A stretch of DNA of 33,331 nt from Kribbella pittospori (GTDB lineage: Bacteria > Actinomycetota > Actinomycetes > Propionibacteriales > Kribbellaceae): positions 1 through 33,331 of the forward strand of contig NZ_SJKB01000036.1 of NCBI RefSeq assembly GCF_004331465.1, read 5' to 3'. The translations under genes were made by a program, and so were the position numbers. Below the pieces are notes generated by a model. That model was given only the letters and a program-made list of their open reading frames with translations, ran no database searches and was not told where the DNA came from. The first letter of the stretch is position 1, and each line of letters begins with the position of its first letter. Below, piece by piece: positions 7,612 to 15,443 of this stretch.

Positions 7612-8160
7612 CTACTCCCGGCCCATCAACTCCCGCGCCTGCCAGTTGACCATCGGAAGTTGTGTGTCCCACGGCTCGACGATTCGCCTGCCCAAAGCGT
7701 AGTACTGCATCAGCGGCAGGCTCGGACCATCTTGCCAGGCGATCTGCCATCGCGACCTCGAGTTGGGTGCCGTGCTGACCGGGTTCCAGCGGGCGCTGAC
7801 CGTCGTACCGGACTTGACGCTCAACTGGTGGGCGAACCTGGCGACGAATCGGCCGCTCCGGCGAAGGTTGTCCGAGCGGAAGAAGGAGTTGCTCATCGAC
7901 GAGATCCCGTCGTCTGCGACACGAGTACCACGGCCGACTGTCCGACCCACTCGTGACATCGCGACTGTGCGCCGCTCCTCTCGCCGACACAAACCGGCCA
8001 AACGGTCCAGCACGGACTGACGACCGGGGGACCACACCGAGGGCGATCGGAACGCGTACGCACCAGAGGCCGTACGGGCCAGGACGAGACCGACCGCGCC
8101 GCAGAGCATGGGTACGACGTTGTGTAGGAAGGGCACCTGCAACCGTCCGAGCAGCATGGT
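7612..8160 (-). pseudogene. degraded membrane-protein region (DUF4383-like piece) joined to an unrecognised C-terminal domain
   Basis: From about 8140 to 8040 one frame reads VPFLHNVVPMLCGAVGLVLA followed by RTASGAYAF, which resembles the DUF4383 membrane-protein core (a His-Asn pair followed by a Gly-rich helix). Downstream in the same frame, from about 7900, comes a soluble-looking stretch with SVKSGTTVSARWNPV, SRWQIAWQDGPSLPLMQYYA and the tail PMVNWQARELMGRE. The intervening part is arginine-rich and looks frame-shifted. The open frame extends upstream into the ligase gene on the opposite strand, but that part is a shadow. I cannot tell whether these were one gene or two. No start codon is defensible. 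Confidence 0.45.
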
Positions 8161-8310
8161 GCCCGGAGTGAGGGCGGGTGAAGGTCGGTCAGATTGGCAC
8201 CTCGCCGAGGATTGGGTAACGAGGCGGCGGGTATCGGGTGGACAGGGTTCAAAGGGCAGCCTCAGGAACACCGGGTCGCGCGGAGCGCCCGGCGCGAACG
8301 AGAGGCTCCC

Positions 8311-9552
8311 ATGGCCGACGCCAAATCCGTCCGCCCCTCGACCTCGGTACGGGTGGGCCATCCGGTGGGCGCGCCCGTGATCGATCGGAACAGGTTGCAG
8401 GACTCCACCGGCACTCCGACATCTGGCCCGGGGGTCGACGCTCCGCTCGGCGCCGAACGTCTGGACGCCGGGCCGCTCGATGCCGCGACGCTCCAGTCGC
8501 TGTTCTCGAGCACTGTTCCCGGCACGGTTGGGTTCGAGGAGGAGCTCTTGGTGGTGCACCGGGGGAGCTGGCTGCCGGCCGATGCCGCCGCCGTGGTGGC
8601 CGAGATCGGTGACCCACGGGTCAAGCCGGAGCTACCGGCGTGCCAGCTCGAGATCGCGACCTCCGTCCACCGGGACGTGGCGGTCGCCGTCGACGAGCTG
8701 CGCACACACCGAGCACTGCTCGCCGCCGCCTGCGGTCCCGACCTGGCCGTGATAGCCGCTCCCGTCCATCCTCTCCTCGACGGACCCACCGCGCTGTTGT
8801 CCACGGCGCGGGCCGCCGATCTCGGTGCCCGCTATCGGCAGGTCATCGAGCGGCAGTTGGTGTCCTCGCTGCAGGTGCACCTGGCCTTCGGCAATGCCGA
8901 CTGCACGTTAGGCGTCTACCACGCGCTGCGGGATCTTCTCCCGGAGCTGGCCGCGCTGGGGGGTGCTGCCCCATTCGCCGCCGGACGGGACACGGGCCTG
9001 TGCTCAGTGCGTCCAGTGATCGCCTCCGAGCTGCCCCGCCAGGGCATACCCCCGATCATTGCCTCCTGGGAACAGCTCGCCGGGGACCTCGCCTGGTTGG
9101 TCCGAGGGGGCGCGGTCTCCGACACGTCAGAGTGGTGGTGGGAGCTGCGACCGCACCTGCGCTACGGCACACTCGAGTTGCGGGTCCTCGACGTACAGCC
9201 GACCGTGGATGGGACTAGCGCGGTGGCAAGGCTCGTGCACGCGCTCGCCGCCCGGTTCGCAGAGCTTCACCACCTCGGCGAGCTCCAACCGCCGGCGCCG
9301 ACGTGGAGGATTGCGGAGAACCGGTGGGCCGCGCTCCGTGACGGCGTCCGCGGCGAACTCCTCGACCTGCGCACCGGCGAGGCCCGACCCGCCCGCCGCT
9401 GCCTCCACGACCTGATCGATGCCGCTGAGTCCTACGCACCCGACGGCCTGGACGACGTACGAGCGATGGTGGAGAACCCAGTGGTGGAGCACCTCCGAGC
9501 GCTCGGTCCCGAACGGGTCATGCCCTGGCTCGCGGAGGTGTTCACCGAATGA
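8311..9552 (+). CDS. carboxylate-amine ligase of the glutamate-cysteine ligase 2 (YbdK) family
   Basis: A 413-residue protein. The family signature TVGFEEELLVV (GxEEE, metal and ATP binding) is at residues about 72-82, followed by KPELPACQLEIATSVHRDVA, HLAFGNADC (usually HVHVG-like) and the long C-terminal domain with EWWWELRPHLRYGTLELRVL. YbdK-type enzymes couple ATP hydrolysis to amide-bond formation between a carboxylate (often glutamate) and an amine such as cysteine. The N-terminus is about 60 residues longer than usual and looks disordered, so the ATG at 8311 (AGAGG upstream) may be too early. The stop overlaps the next gene's ATG (ATGA, 9549-9552), so the two are coupled. Confidence 0.85.
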   Translation: MADAKSVRPSTSVRVGHPVGAPVIDRNRLQDSTGTPTSGPGVDAPLGAERLDAGPLDAATLQSLFSSTVPGTVGFEEELLVVHRGSWLPADAAAVVAEIGDPRVKPELPACQLEIATSVHRDVAVAVDELRTHRALLAAACGPDLAVIAAPVHPLLDGPTALLSTARAADLGARYRQVIERQLVSSLQVHLAFGNADCTLGVYHALRDLLPELAALGGAAPFAAGRDTGLCSVRPVIASELPRQGIPPIIASWEQLAGDLAWLVRGGAVSDTSEWWWELRPHLRYGTLELRVLDVQPTVDGTSAVARLVHALAARFAELHHLGELQPPAPTWRIAENRWAALRDGVRGELLDLRTGEARPARRCLHDLIDAAESYAPDGLDDVRAMVENPVVEHLRALGPERVMPWLAEVFTE

Positions 9553-10196
9553 AGCTGCTGACCCTTCCGGGCGTCTTCGCTCCCATCTCCGACTCGTGGA
9601 TGCTGGCCCACGCCATCCGTCAGGAGGCCATCGGGCCAGGCTCGCGGGTGCTCGACGTCTGTACTGGGAGCGGTGTCCTCGCACTCACCTCGGCGGCGTG
9701 CGGCGCGGCCACTACCGCGACCGACGTCTCCCGGCGAGCGCTACTGACCGTCAAGCTCAACGCGCTCCGGTGCGGCCTCCGCATCCGGACGCTGAGGGGC
9801 CGGACGTTCGCACCTGTGGCCGGGGAGCGGTTCGACCTGATCGTGAGCAACCCGCCGTACGTGCCCTCGCCCCGACCCGACGTGCCCCGCCGTGGAGCGT
9901 GCCGGGCATGGGAAGCGGGCCACGACGGGCGGATCGTCCTCGACGCACTGTGCGACAAGGCCCCCGCCCACCTGCGCCCTGGTGGGGTCCTTCTGCTCGT
10001 ACATTCGTCTCTCATCGATACCGACGCGACCCTGGATCGGCTGCAACGAGCCGGCCTGGTCGACGTGGAAGTGCGAGCGCGTGAGCGGGGTCCGCTAGGC
10101 CCCCTCATGCGAAGCCAGCAAGCCGCAGGGACGATCGCCTCCGACGTCGACGAGGAAGACGTGGTAATCATCCGTGCCAGGCAATGGGCATCCTGA
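9549..10196 (+). CDS. HemK/PrmC-like SAM-dependent methyltransferase with an altered C-terminus
   Basis: A 215-residue class I methyltransferase. The SAM motif VLDVCTGSGVLAL is at residues 34-46, an acidic ribose-binding D after strand 2 (TDVSRRA), and the catalytic NPPY motif at 101-104 (IVSNPPYVPSP), as in the HemK/PrmC/MTQ2 group that methylates glutamine or similar planar nitrogens. It overlaps the ligase by four bases, so the pair is one operon. The last residues RQWAS and the stop codon lie inside DNA that, one frame over, encodes the start of an ANTAR motif (QAMGILM). The native C-terminus has therefore been replaced by a fused remnant; the catalytic core is untouched. Confidence 0.85.
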   Translation: MKLLTLPGVFAPISDSWMLAHAIRQEAIGPGSRVLDVCTGSGVLALTSAACGAATTATDVSRRALLTVKLNALRCGLRIRTLRGRTFAPVAGERFDLIVSNPPYVPSPRPDVPRRGACRAWEAGHDGRIVLDALCDKAPAHLRPGGVLLLVHSSLIDTDATLDRLQRAGLVDVEVRARERGPLGPLMRSQQAAGTIASDVDEEDVVIIRARQWAS

Positions 10197-10303
10197 TGGA
10201 CTGATCAGGCGTTCGCGGTCCTGAGGCGCTACTCCCAAGACACCAACCCAAACTGCGCGACGTCGCCCACCAGTTGGTCGATACCCGCGAACTGCCTCAC
10301 TGA
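10179..10303 (+). pseudogene. ANTAR-domain remnant fused behind the methyltransferase gene
   Basis: Codons for QAMGILMD, then after a small deletion QAFAVLRRYSQDTN, then after a one-base shift KLRDVAHQLVDTRELP and a stop at 10301-10303. This parallels, nearly residue for residue, the ANTAR tail of the gene at 1367-2167 (MGILMERYDLDGDRAFAILR, LRDVAQQLIDTRKLP). About 20 bases between the MGILM and AFA blocks are missing. No GAF part precedes it. It is non-functional as a protein. Confidence 0.85.
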
Positions 10304-10432
10304 CAGCGCTCGCGGCCGGGCGCTGACGACCGTCTATCACGTCCTGGACGCTCCGGCGACTGCGAAACAAAGGGTGGCGACCAGCATCCACCCCAGACGA
10401 TCGCGCCGAGTGCGTGCACGAGTCCTGGCCGA

Positions 10433-11698
10433 TCAGTCGTCGTACAGCTGTCGCGCCCGTCGGCCGGCGTGGAGTTCGTCGGCGTCGCGGACGCCGCGCA
10501 GGGCCAGATAGACGGGAACAGGCGAGACGGCAACGATGGCGCCGGCGATCAGCAGCGTGACCCGGCTGCCAACCAGCTCGCCGAGGACACCGCCCAGCGT
10601 TGCCCCGAGCGGAAACAGGCCCACGATGAGGAAGCGCATCGTCGCGTTCACCCGGCCGAGAAGCTGCGGCGGACAGAAGCGCTGCCGGAGGCTCAGACTG
10701 CTGATCGCATACACGATCTGACCGAACTCCCCTGCCGCGGTGCCGACCGCGACGAGGACCACGGACCAACCGGGTTGTGCGAGGGGCGTCAGCAAGGCGA
10801 GGGGACCGGTTGTGGCCAAAGCCAACCAGACGATGCGGGCCGATCCGAACCGGCGAGCGAGCAGGGGCGTCAGCGCCGCGCCCGCCATGGCCGTCACAGA
10901 TCCTGCCGCGAGCAGCAAGCCGATCAGCCGAGGCGACAGCAGGAGCGTCCGCACGAGAAAGATGAAGGAGACCGAGGCCGCTGTCGCGAAGGCGAGATTG
11001 CCTGTGGCGCTGGTGAGAGCGATCGCTCGCAGACTCGGTGACCGTGCCACGAATACCAGGCCTTCCTTGATCTGCGTGCGCCATCGTGGGGGCTCTGGCG
11101 ATTGGTCCGGTGCAAGCTCCGGTGTCCGGATCGCGACCAGTGATCCTGCGGAGAGTGCAGAGGTCATTGCTTGTACGAGTACGACGTTCACGGCGCCGGC
11201 TGTCGCGACGAGCCAGCCACCAATGCCGGGGCCTAGGACCTGGCCCGACGCCCGTACTGTCTCGATCGCCGCGTTACCTGTCAGCAGCCGGTCGTTGCCG
11301 ATGATCGAGGGGAGGTAGCTCTGGTAGCCGACGTCGAAGAAGACGCGGGTGACCCCGACAAGGAAGGAGACCATGATCAGTTGAGTCATCGTCAGCAGGC
11401 CGAACACGGCCGAGAGGGGAAGCGTCGCGAGGGCGACGGCACGAACGAGTTCGCTGCCGATCAGCACAGGGCGACGCCGGCGGCGGTCGATCCATGCACC
11501 GGCCGGCAGCCCCACGAGCGTGAAGGCGATGGTCCCGGCGGCCGTCACCAGGCCGAGTGCCGTCGGCGACGCGTCGAGGACGAGTACTGCGAGAAGTGGC
11601 ACGGCGACACCGCTGACCTGGGCGCCGAGCTGACTTGTGGTCTGGCCGATGAGCAGTAGCCGAAAGTCGAGCTGCCGCCATCTCTGGCTGTCAGACAC
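10433..11698 (-). CDS. MFS transporter, EntS/MFS_3-type exporter
   Basis: A 421-residue protein with twelve predicted membrane segments. It opens with RQLDFRLLLIGQTTSQLG and carries the loop 2-3 motif LPAGAWIDRRRRRPVLIGSE, the major-facilitator motif A analogue, then TGNAAIETVRASGQVLGPGI, all typical of the MFS_3 group that includes enterobactin and macrolide exporters. It sits in the cytoplasmic membrane and would use the proton gradient. The substrate is not predictable. The GTG start at 11698 is preceded by GGAGG six bases away. A 9-bp inverted repeat lies in its leader. It appears intact among broken genes. Confidence 0.88.
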   Translation of the reverse strand: MSDSQRWRQLDFRLLLIGQTTSQLGAQVSGVAVPLLAVLVLDASPTALGLVTAAGTIAFTLVGLPAGAWIDRRRRRPVLIGSELVRAVALATLPLSAVFGLLTMTQLIMVSFLVGVTRVFFDVGYQSYLPSIIGNDRLLTGNAAIETVRASGQVLGPGIGGWLVATAGAVNVVLVQAMTSALSAGSLVAIRTPELAPDQSPEPPRWRTQIKEGLVFVARSPSLRAIALTSATGNLAFATAASVSFIFLVRTLLLSPRLIGLLLAAGSVTAMAGAALTPLLARRFGSARIVWLALATTGPLALLTPLAQPGWSVVLVAVGTAAGEFGQIVYAISSLSLRQRFCPPQLLGRVNATMRFLIVGLFPLGATLGGVLGELVGSRVTLLIAGAIVAVSPVPVYLALRGVRDADELHAGRRARQLYDD

Positions 11699-11730
11699 GC
11701 GAACCTCCGTGGAGCCGGGTGGGTGGACAA

Positions 11731-11769
11731 CCCCACCCCGTCACTCCGAAGGCGTCGCTAGGGGTGGGG
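11731..11769. promoter_or_regulatory. 9-bp inverted repeat in the leader of the MFS gene
   Basis: CCCCACCCC at 11731-11739 and GGGGTGGGG at 11761-11769, 21 bases apart, 33 bases upstream of the GTG start at 11698. Could be an operator, an mRNA hairpin or a terminator; only the symmetry is seen. Confidence 0.35.
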
Positions 11770-11836
11770 CACGTTACCTGCTTCGCAGTGCGGGGTCAAT
11801 TTCGCGGTACCGACCGTTCCCGGCGAGGCTCCGAAG

Positions 11837-12166
11837 GTGGCCTGGTTGGGTGTGGATGTCGGCACTACCAACCTGAAGGTGCCGGAATCCGGATCGAGAG
11901 CCCTGGTCCGTGCCGACTCCGTCTGGCATCGTCGACCCGCAAGCCGCCCGACGCCACTGGCCGGCTGGATGGTGCGCAGGGGACTGGCGTCCGGTGGGCG
12001 AGAATTCGCCGTCCTGCCGGGCAGTACGACGGCCACAGCAGGCGCAGTCTTGACGGTGGCCGCGGTGGTGACCGGTCGCGCGACGGAACCCTTGCCGGCC
12101 CGGCCGATCGGGATTGACCCCCAGGTGTGGGATGGCCATGTCTGGAATCGATTCCATAGGATGTAG
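11837..12166 (+). pseudogene. FGGY-family sugar kinase, N-terminal scrap
   Basis: The GTG at 11837 opens MAWLGVDVGTTNLKV, the phosphate-1 motif of FGGY carbohydrate kinases (ASKHA fold, ATP-binding loop). After about fifteen residues the similarity ends and the remaining open frame is arginine- and alanine-rich with no recognisable kinase blocks. A ribosome-site-like CGAGG lies upstream. FGGY enzymes phosphorylate pentoses or polyols; only the first strand survives here. Neighbouring fragments of a mannosidase and a sugar-phosphate isomerase suggest a former sugar-use locus. Confidence 0.5.
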
Positions 12167-12171
12167 GCCCC

Positions 12172-12555
12172 GCTGGGCGAGGCGTTCGATCAACTCGATG
12201 TTCTCGATCGTCGGTTCGCCGCCGTGGTTGCCGACGCCATAGCAGACCATCAGCGGTTCCGTTGTCACCGGCAACTGCTGAAGCGCCTTGATGACGTGGC
12301 CGGAGATCTCGCCGCCGGCGGAGCAGTACTCGTGCGGGATCCGGTAGGCCAGCACGCGCGACCCGTCCGCAGCCCACCAGAACTTCTGGCCGGGCAGCTC
12401 ACGCTCGTGCTGCCGGGGATGTTGCAGTCGGGCTCGACCCGCCAGCCGCCGACGATCTCGATCCAGCCGTCGGCGACCCGTTTGCGGATCCGCTCGAACA
12501 GGTCGTGGTCGTGCTCGGCGATCCAGGTGAGGTAGGCGACCGAGTCGGCCGCGCT
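12172..12555 (-). pseudogene. GH38 alpha-mannosidase fragments
   Basis: Two blocks of the GH38 catalytic domain. From about 12555 to 12420 one frame reads HSAADSVAYLTWIAEHDHDL, then RIRKRVADGWIEIVGGWRVE and PDCNIPG (family form: E-V-G-G-x-W-V-E-P-D-C-N). From about 12382 to 12172 another frame reads FWWAADGSRVLAYRIPHEYC, then LMVCYGVGNHGGEPTIENIE. The roughly 100 residues that should lie between, including the nucleophile Asp region, are missing, and the C-terminal half of this large enzyme is gone. GH38 enzymes remove alpha-linked mannose. It cannot be functional. Confidence 0.85.
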
Positions 12556-12558
12556 GTG

Positions 12559-12932
12559 TCATGGGTGCTCTTCGGTGTCGAATGCCCAGCGGTCGACGAG
12601 TTCGCTGACCAGGTGCAGGGCGAGGACGTGCATCTCCTGGATCCGGGCGGTCTCTCCGGCCGGTACGACGAGGGCAAAGTCGCCGCTGCCGCGAGCTCTT
12701 GCCGCGCGTGGAGGCGAAGCAACCGAGCAGGCGCCCTTCGCCCGGGCCGCCGCCAGGCCGTTGACCCCGGCGGGCGACGTACCGGAGGTGCTGATCCGAC
12801 CACGATGTCTTCCGGACGGGCCAGCGCGCTCACCCGCCGCGCGAACACGTCGTCGTAGGCGTAGTCGCTGGCGATACAGCTGACCACCGCCGCGTCACCG
12901 ATGAGGGCGACAGCGGGGAGTGGTCGGTGGGT
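12559..12932 (-). pseudogene. SIS-domain sugar-phosphate isomerase fragment (GmhA-like)
   Basis: From about 12932 one frame reads PLPAVALIGDAAVVSCIASD, then YDDVFARRVSALARPEDIVV. After shifts it continues with HARQELAAAATLP, and then TARIQEMHVLALHLVSELVD to a stop at 12559-12561. These are the middle and end of a phosphoheptose-isomerase-like SIS domain; the N-terminal GNGGSA phosphate-binding loop is missing. It is directly followed by the GH38 remnant, as expected if both once belonged to a glycan-degradation operon. Confidence 0.75.
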
Positions 12933-13068
12933 TCGGGTACGGCGCGAACCCGGTGGCGAAGCCGGAACACGTGCTGTAGTTGGAAGACGGCATCGACGCG
13001 ACGGGAGCGTAGTCGCGGGTTCGTCGCTCGCATCGTGTGACGGGTCGGTGGCATCAGGCAATCTGTTC

Positions 13069-13081
13069 AGGAGGTGCCATG
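13069..13081 (+). promoter_or_regulatory. strong Shine-Dalgarno and ATG of a short frame overlapping ppx/gppA
   Basis: AGGAGG at 13069-13074, spaced four bases from ATG 13079. The frame opened (MKRQGPPARIGMRWTAF...) runs to 13270, past the GTG of the phosphatase at 13152. Either a coupling peptide or a relic of a former upstream start. Confidence 0.4.
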
Positions 13082-13151
13082 AAACGACAAGGGCCGCCGG
13101 CACGCATCGGCATGCGGTGGACGGCGTTTCGGGTGTGGGCACTGGTGTCGC

Positions 13152-14183
13152 GTGAGAATCGGTGTGCTGGATGTCGGATCGAATTCGGCCCAGCTGCAGG
13201 TCGTGGAGGCGTCACCCGGTGCGCCGCCGCTGCCGACGCATGCGGTGAAGCACGCCACGCTGCTCGGTGAGGCGATTCAGCCGGACGGTTCGATCACGCA
13301 GGAGGGCGTCGACCGGGTCATCGAGGCGGTTCGCGACACTGTGGCCGCAGCGCGATCGCTGCAGGTGGATCGGCTGTTCGCGTTCGCGACGTCGGCGGTG
13401 CGTGATGCCTCGAATCGCGCGGAGATCGCGGCGCGGTTGCGGGACGAGGCGGGGATTCAGCCGAGGTTCCTGACGGGCGAGGACGAGGCTCGGCTGACGT
13501 ACCTGGCGGTCCGCCGCTGGTACGGCTGGTCGGCCGGGCGGTTGCTGGTGCTGGACATCGGTGGTGGTTCGATGGAGATCGCCCTCGGTCGCGACGCGCA
13601 GCCTGAGCTGGCTGTGTCGCTTCCCCTAGGCGCGGGCCGGCTGACCAGGGCCTTCTTGCCCGACGATCCGCCGAACAAGCGACAGTTGCGTGAGCTGCGC
13701 CGGCACAGCCGGTCAACGCTGCGGGAGGTCTCGGACCGGCTCCGGTGGGAGGGCGATCCGAAGAGAGTGATCGCCAGTTCGAAGACTTTCAAGCAACTGG
13801 CTCGGCTGAGCGGTGCTCCGCCACAACGGACCGGACCGTTCGTACAGCGCCGCCTGCGTCGCTCCGATGTAGCGGCGTGGATCCCCCGGTTGGCGAAGGT
13901 GCCGGCGGCCGAGCGAGGTCGACTCCGCGGTATCTCCGAGGCTCGTGCCCGGCAGGTCGTCGCCGGGGCCATCGTCGCGCACGCTGTGATGACGACGCTC
14001 GACATCACGTCGGTGGACGTGTCGCCGTGGGCACTGCGGGAAGGCATCATCTTGCACCACCTCGAGACTGTCATGCATCAGGAGCAGCCGCTCACGCTCG
14101 ATTCTCTGCAGCCCGTCGAGGTGCTCGAGCCCACCGTCACACAGCCGGCCAACGTCACCGTGATGCCGGTCCCGTCCGCCTGA
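13152..14183 (+). CDS. Ppx/GppA phosphatase family protein (exopolyphosphatase-like)
   Basis: A 343-residue, ASKHA-fold protein. The phosphate-1 loop VRIGVLDVGSNSAQLQVVEA is at the N-terminus, TSAVRDASNR at about 78-87, the catalytic-Glu region LTGEDEARLTYLAV at about 107-120 and the phosphate-2 loop LLVLDIGGGSMEIALG at about 131-146. The family hydrolyses terminal phosphate from polyphosphate or pppGpp; the short form here lacks the C-terminal HD-like domain of E. coli Ppx, like many actinobacterial homologues. The GTG at 13152 fits the family N-terminus. The strong AGGAGG at 13069-13074 instead serves ATG 13079 of a different frame (63 codons, to 13270) that overlaps the gene. Confidence 0.88.
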   Translation: MRIGVLDVGSNSAQLQVVEASPGAPPLPTHAVKHATLLGEAIQPDGSITQEGVDRVIEAVRDTVAAARSLQVDRLFAFATSAVRDASNRAEIAARLRDEAGIQPRFLTGEDEARLTYLAVRRWYGWSAGRLLVLDIGGGSMEIALGRDAQPELAVSLPLGAGRLTRAFLPDDPPNKRQLRELRRHSRSTLREVSDRLRWEGDPKRVIASSKTFKQLARLSGAPPQRTGPFVQRRLRRSDVAAWIPRLAKVPAAERGRLRGISEARARQVVAGAIVAHAVMTTLDITSVDVSPWALREGIILHHLETVMHQEQPLTLDSLQPVEVLEPTVTQPANVTVMPVPSA

Positions 14184-14236
14184 TCCGGACGACGCCGAAC
14201 CCCCACCGGCTGCGACTGGATCACACCCGAGGAGAT

Positions 14237-14405
14237 ATGGTGATGAGCACCTCTCCTGTTCCGCCGGTCCCACCGGTCGTGCCTGGAGGCAGTCCTGACG
14301 AGCCCGGCGTCACGACGGCGGCCCGGTGACGACAGCCCGCTGGAGCAGCCGGTCCCGGAACCCGATCCCGACGAAGACCCGGACGAGCAACGCCCGCGAG
14401 AGTAG
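14237..14405 (+). pseudogene. small Pro/Asp/Glu-rich protein, frameshifted
   Basis: Good ribosome site (GAGGAG) before ATG 14237/14243. The frame gives STSPVPPVPPVVPGGSPDEP then GVTTAAR and a stop at 14327-14329. One base over, a natural continuation follows: DDSPLEQPVPEPDPDEDPDE to a stop at 14403-14405. Short acidic, proline-rich proteins of this make-up are common in actinobacteria and of unknown role. A single indel explains the break, so a sequencing error is possible. Confidence 0.55.
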
Positions 14406-14417
14406 GCATCGGCCGTT

Positions 14418-15224
14418 TCACGGGGCGATCTTTGGTTGGCAGTGGGGACACCAGGTGGTGCCCCTGCTGCCAACGCGGCCGTGGGAGAGCGCGGTGCCGC
14501 AGCGCGGACAGGCTCCCGAGGCTTCGCCGCGACGGCCGGTGAGCCAAGTCTTGCGCGGTGGCACGCGCCCTTGTTCGATTGACTTCCGTAACACGGTGCG
14601 CATCCTGGCGTGGAGGCGGGTGAAGTCGTGGCCGTGCAGATCGGCGCACGATCGGCGGGGATGGATGTAGGCGCGCCAGAGGATCTCGTCGGCCAGGAGA
14701 TTGCCGAGGCCCGCGATCACCGACTGGTCCACGAGCGCCGGTTTGACCTGTCGGCGCAGCCCACTCAGTCGGTCCGTGAGCTCAGAGGCCGACAGGTCTG
14801 CCGCATCCGGACCGAGTTCGGCGAGTACACGCCGTACAGCGTTCTCATCGCGCGCGAAGCCGAGTCCGTGGAGCTTACGCATGTCGCGGTAGCGCAGTTC
14901 GCCGTCGCCGAAACCGAAGACGATCCGGTCGTGGCGGTGTGGGCTGGTTGCCCAGTGCAATGATCCGGTCATGCCGAAGTGGAGGAGAACGGCGGGAGCG
15001 GTGCCGTCGTCATGATCAGGCGAGCCTGTCACCGGAACGAAGAGCCGCTTGCCGTGCCGCCACGGCTGCCCGAACTCCCGTCCCCGCAGTACACCACGTA
15101 GCCGCCGGACACCGATGCCCTGGAGGACGCCGGCGTCGAGCACGTCGACGTACTGGACCGGACGCCCGACCGCGTGATCGGCGAGCACCCGGCGAAAACC
15201 TTCTACATCCGGCAACTCCGGCAC
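14418..15224 (-). CDS. Fpg/Nei-family DNA glycosylase
   Basis: A 268-residue base-excision repair enzyme. The start is fixed by chemistry: these enzymes use the N-terminal proline as nucleophile, so the GTG at 15224, giving (M)PELPDVEGFRRVLADHAVG with Pro2 and Glu3, is right, although the frame is open further upstream. The beta-F helix-two-turn-helix region carries QVKPALVDQSVIAGLGNLLA, with the conserved Lys of the VKPALVDQ segment. A C-terminal zinc finger has four cysteines (ACPRCG and TWCPHC). It excises oxidised bases and cuts the abasic strand. The neighbours give no operon. Fpg versus Nei subtype (substrate) cannot be decided from this. Confidence 0.92.
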   Translation of the reverse strand: MPELPDVEGFRRVLADHAVGRPVQYVDVLDAGVLQGIGVRRLRGVLRGREFGQPWRHGKRLFVPVTGSPDHDDGTAPAVLLHFGMTGSLHWATSPHRHDRIVFGFGDGELRYRDMRKLHGLGFARDENAVRRVLAELGPDAADLSASELTDRLSGLRRQVKPALVDQSVIAGLGNLLADEILWRAYIHPRRSCADLHGHDFTRLHARMRTVLRKSIEQGRVPPRKTWLTGRRGEASGACPRCGTALSHGRVGSRGTTWCPHCQPKIAP

Positions 15225-15443
15225 CCTTGCGCTGTACCCCGCCGCACCCCGCGGCAACCGGCGATGCCGCCTGAATCCTCCGGATTATTCGTCGGCGAAC
15301 AAGTCCCGACAGATCTTGGTGACTCCCTGACTGCTCCCCTCCCCGGGACGAAATGGCGAACCTACGAATGCAGAGTGCCGGTCCGGGCACCGGCTGGGTA
15401 CTCGAAGCATCGTGAACTGTGAGAGTGAGCGAGGTGTTCGGTG

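Noticed and set aside
7612..8559. 315-residue minus-strand frame as a complete gene
   Set aside because: The first 130 residues are the antisense shadow of the ligase gene; only the later part resembles real protein.
11774..12562. 262-residue minus-strand open frame as one intact protein
   Set aside because: Only residues about 58-140 match GH38; both ends are Arg-rich out-of-frame translation, so it is treated as a fragment.
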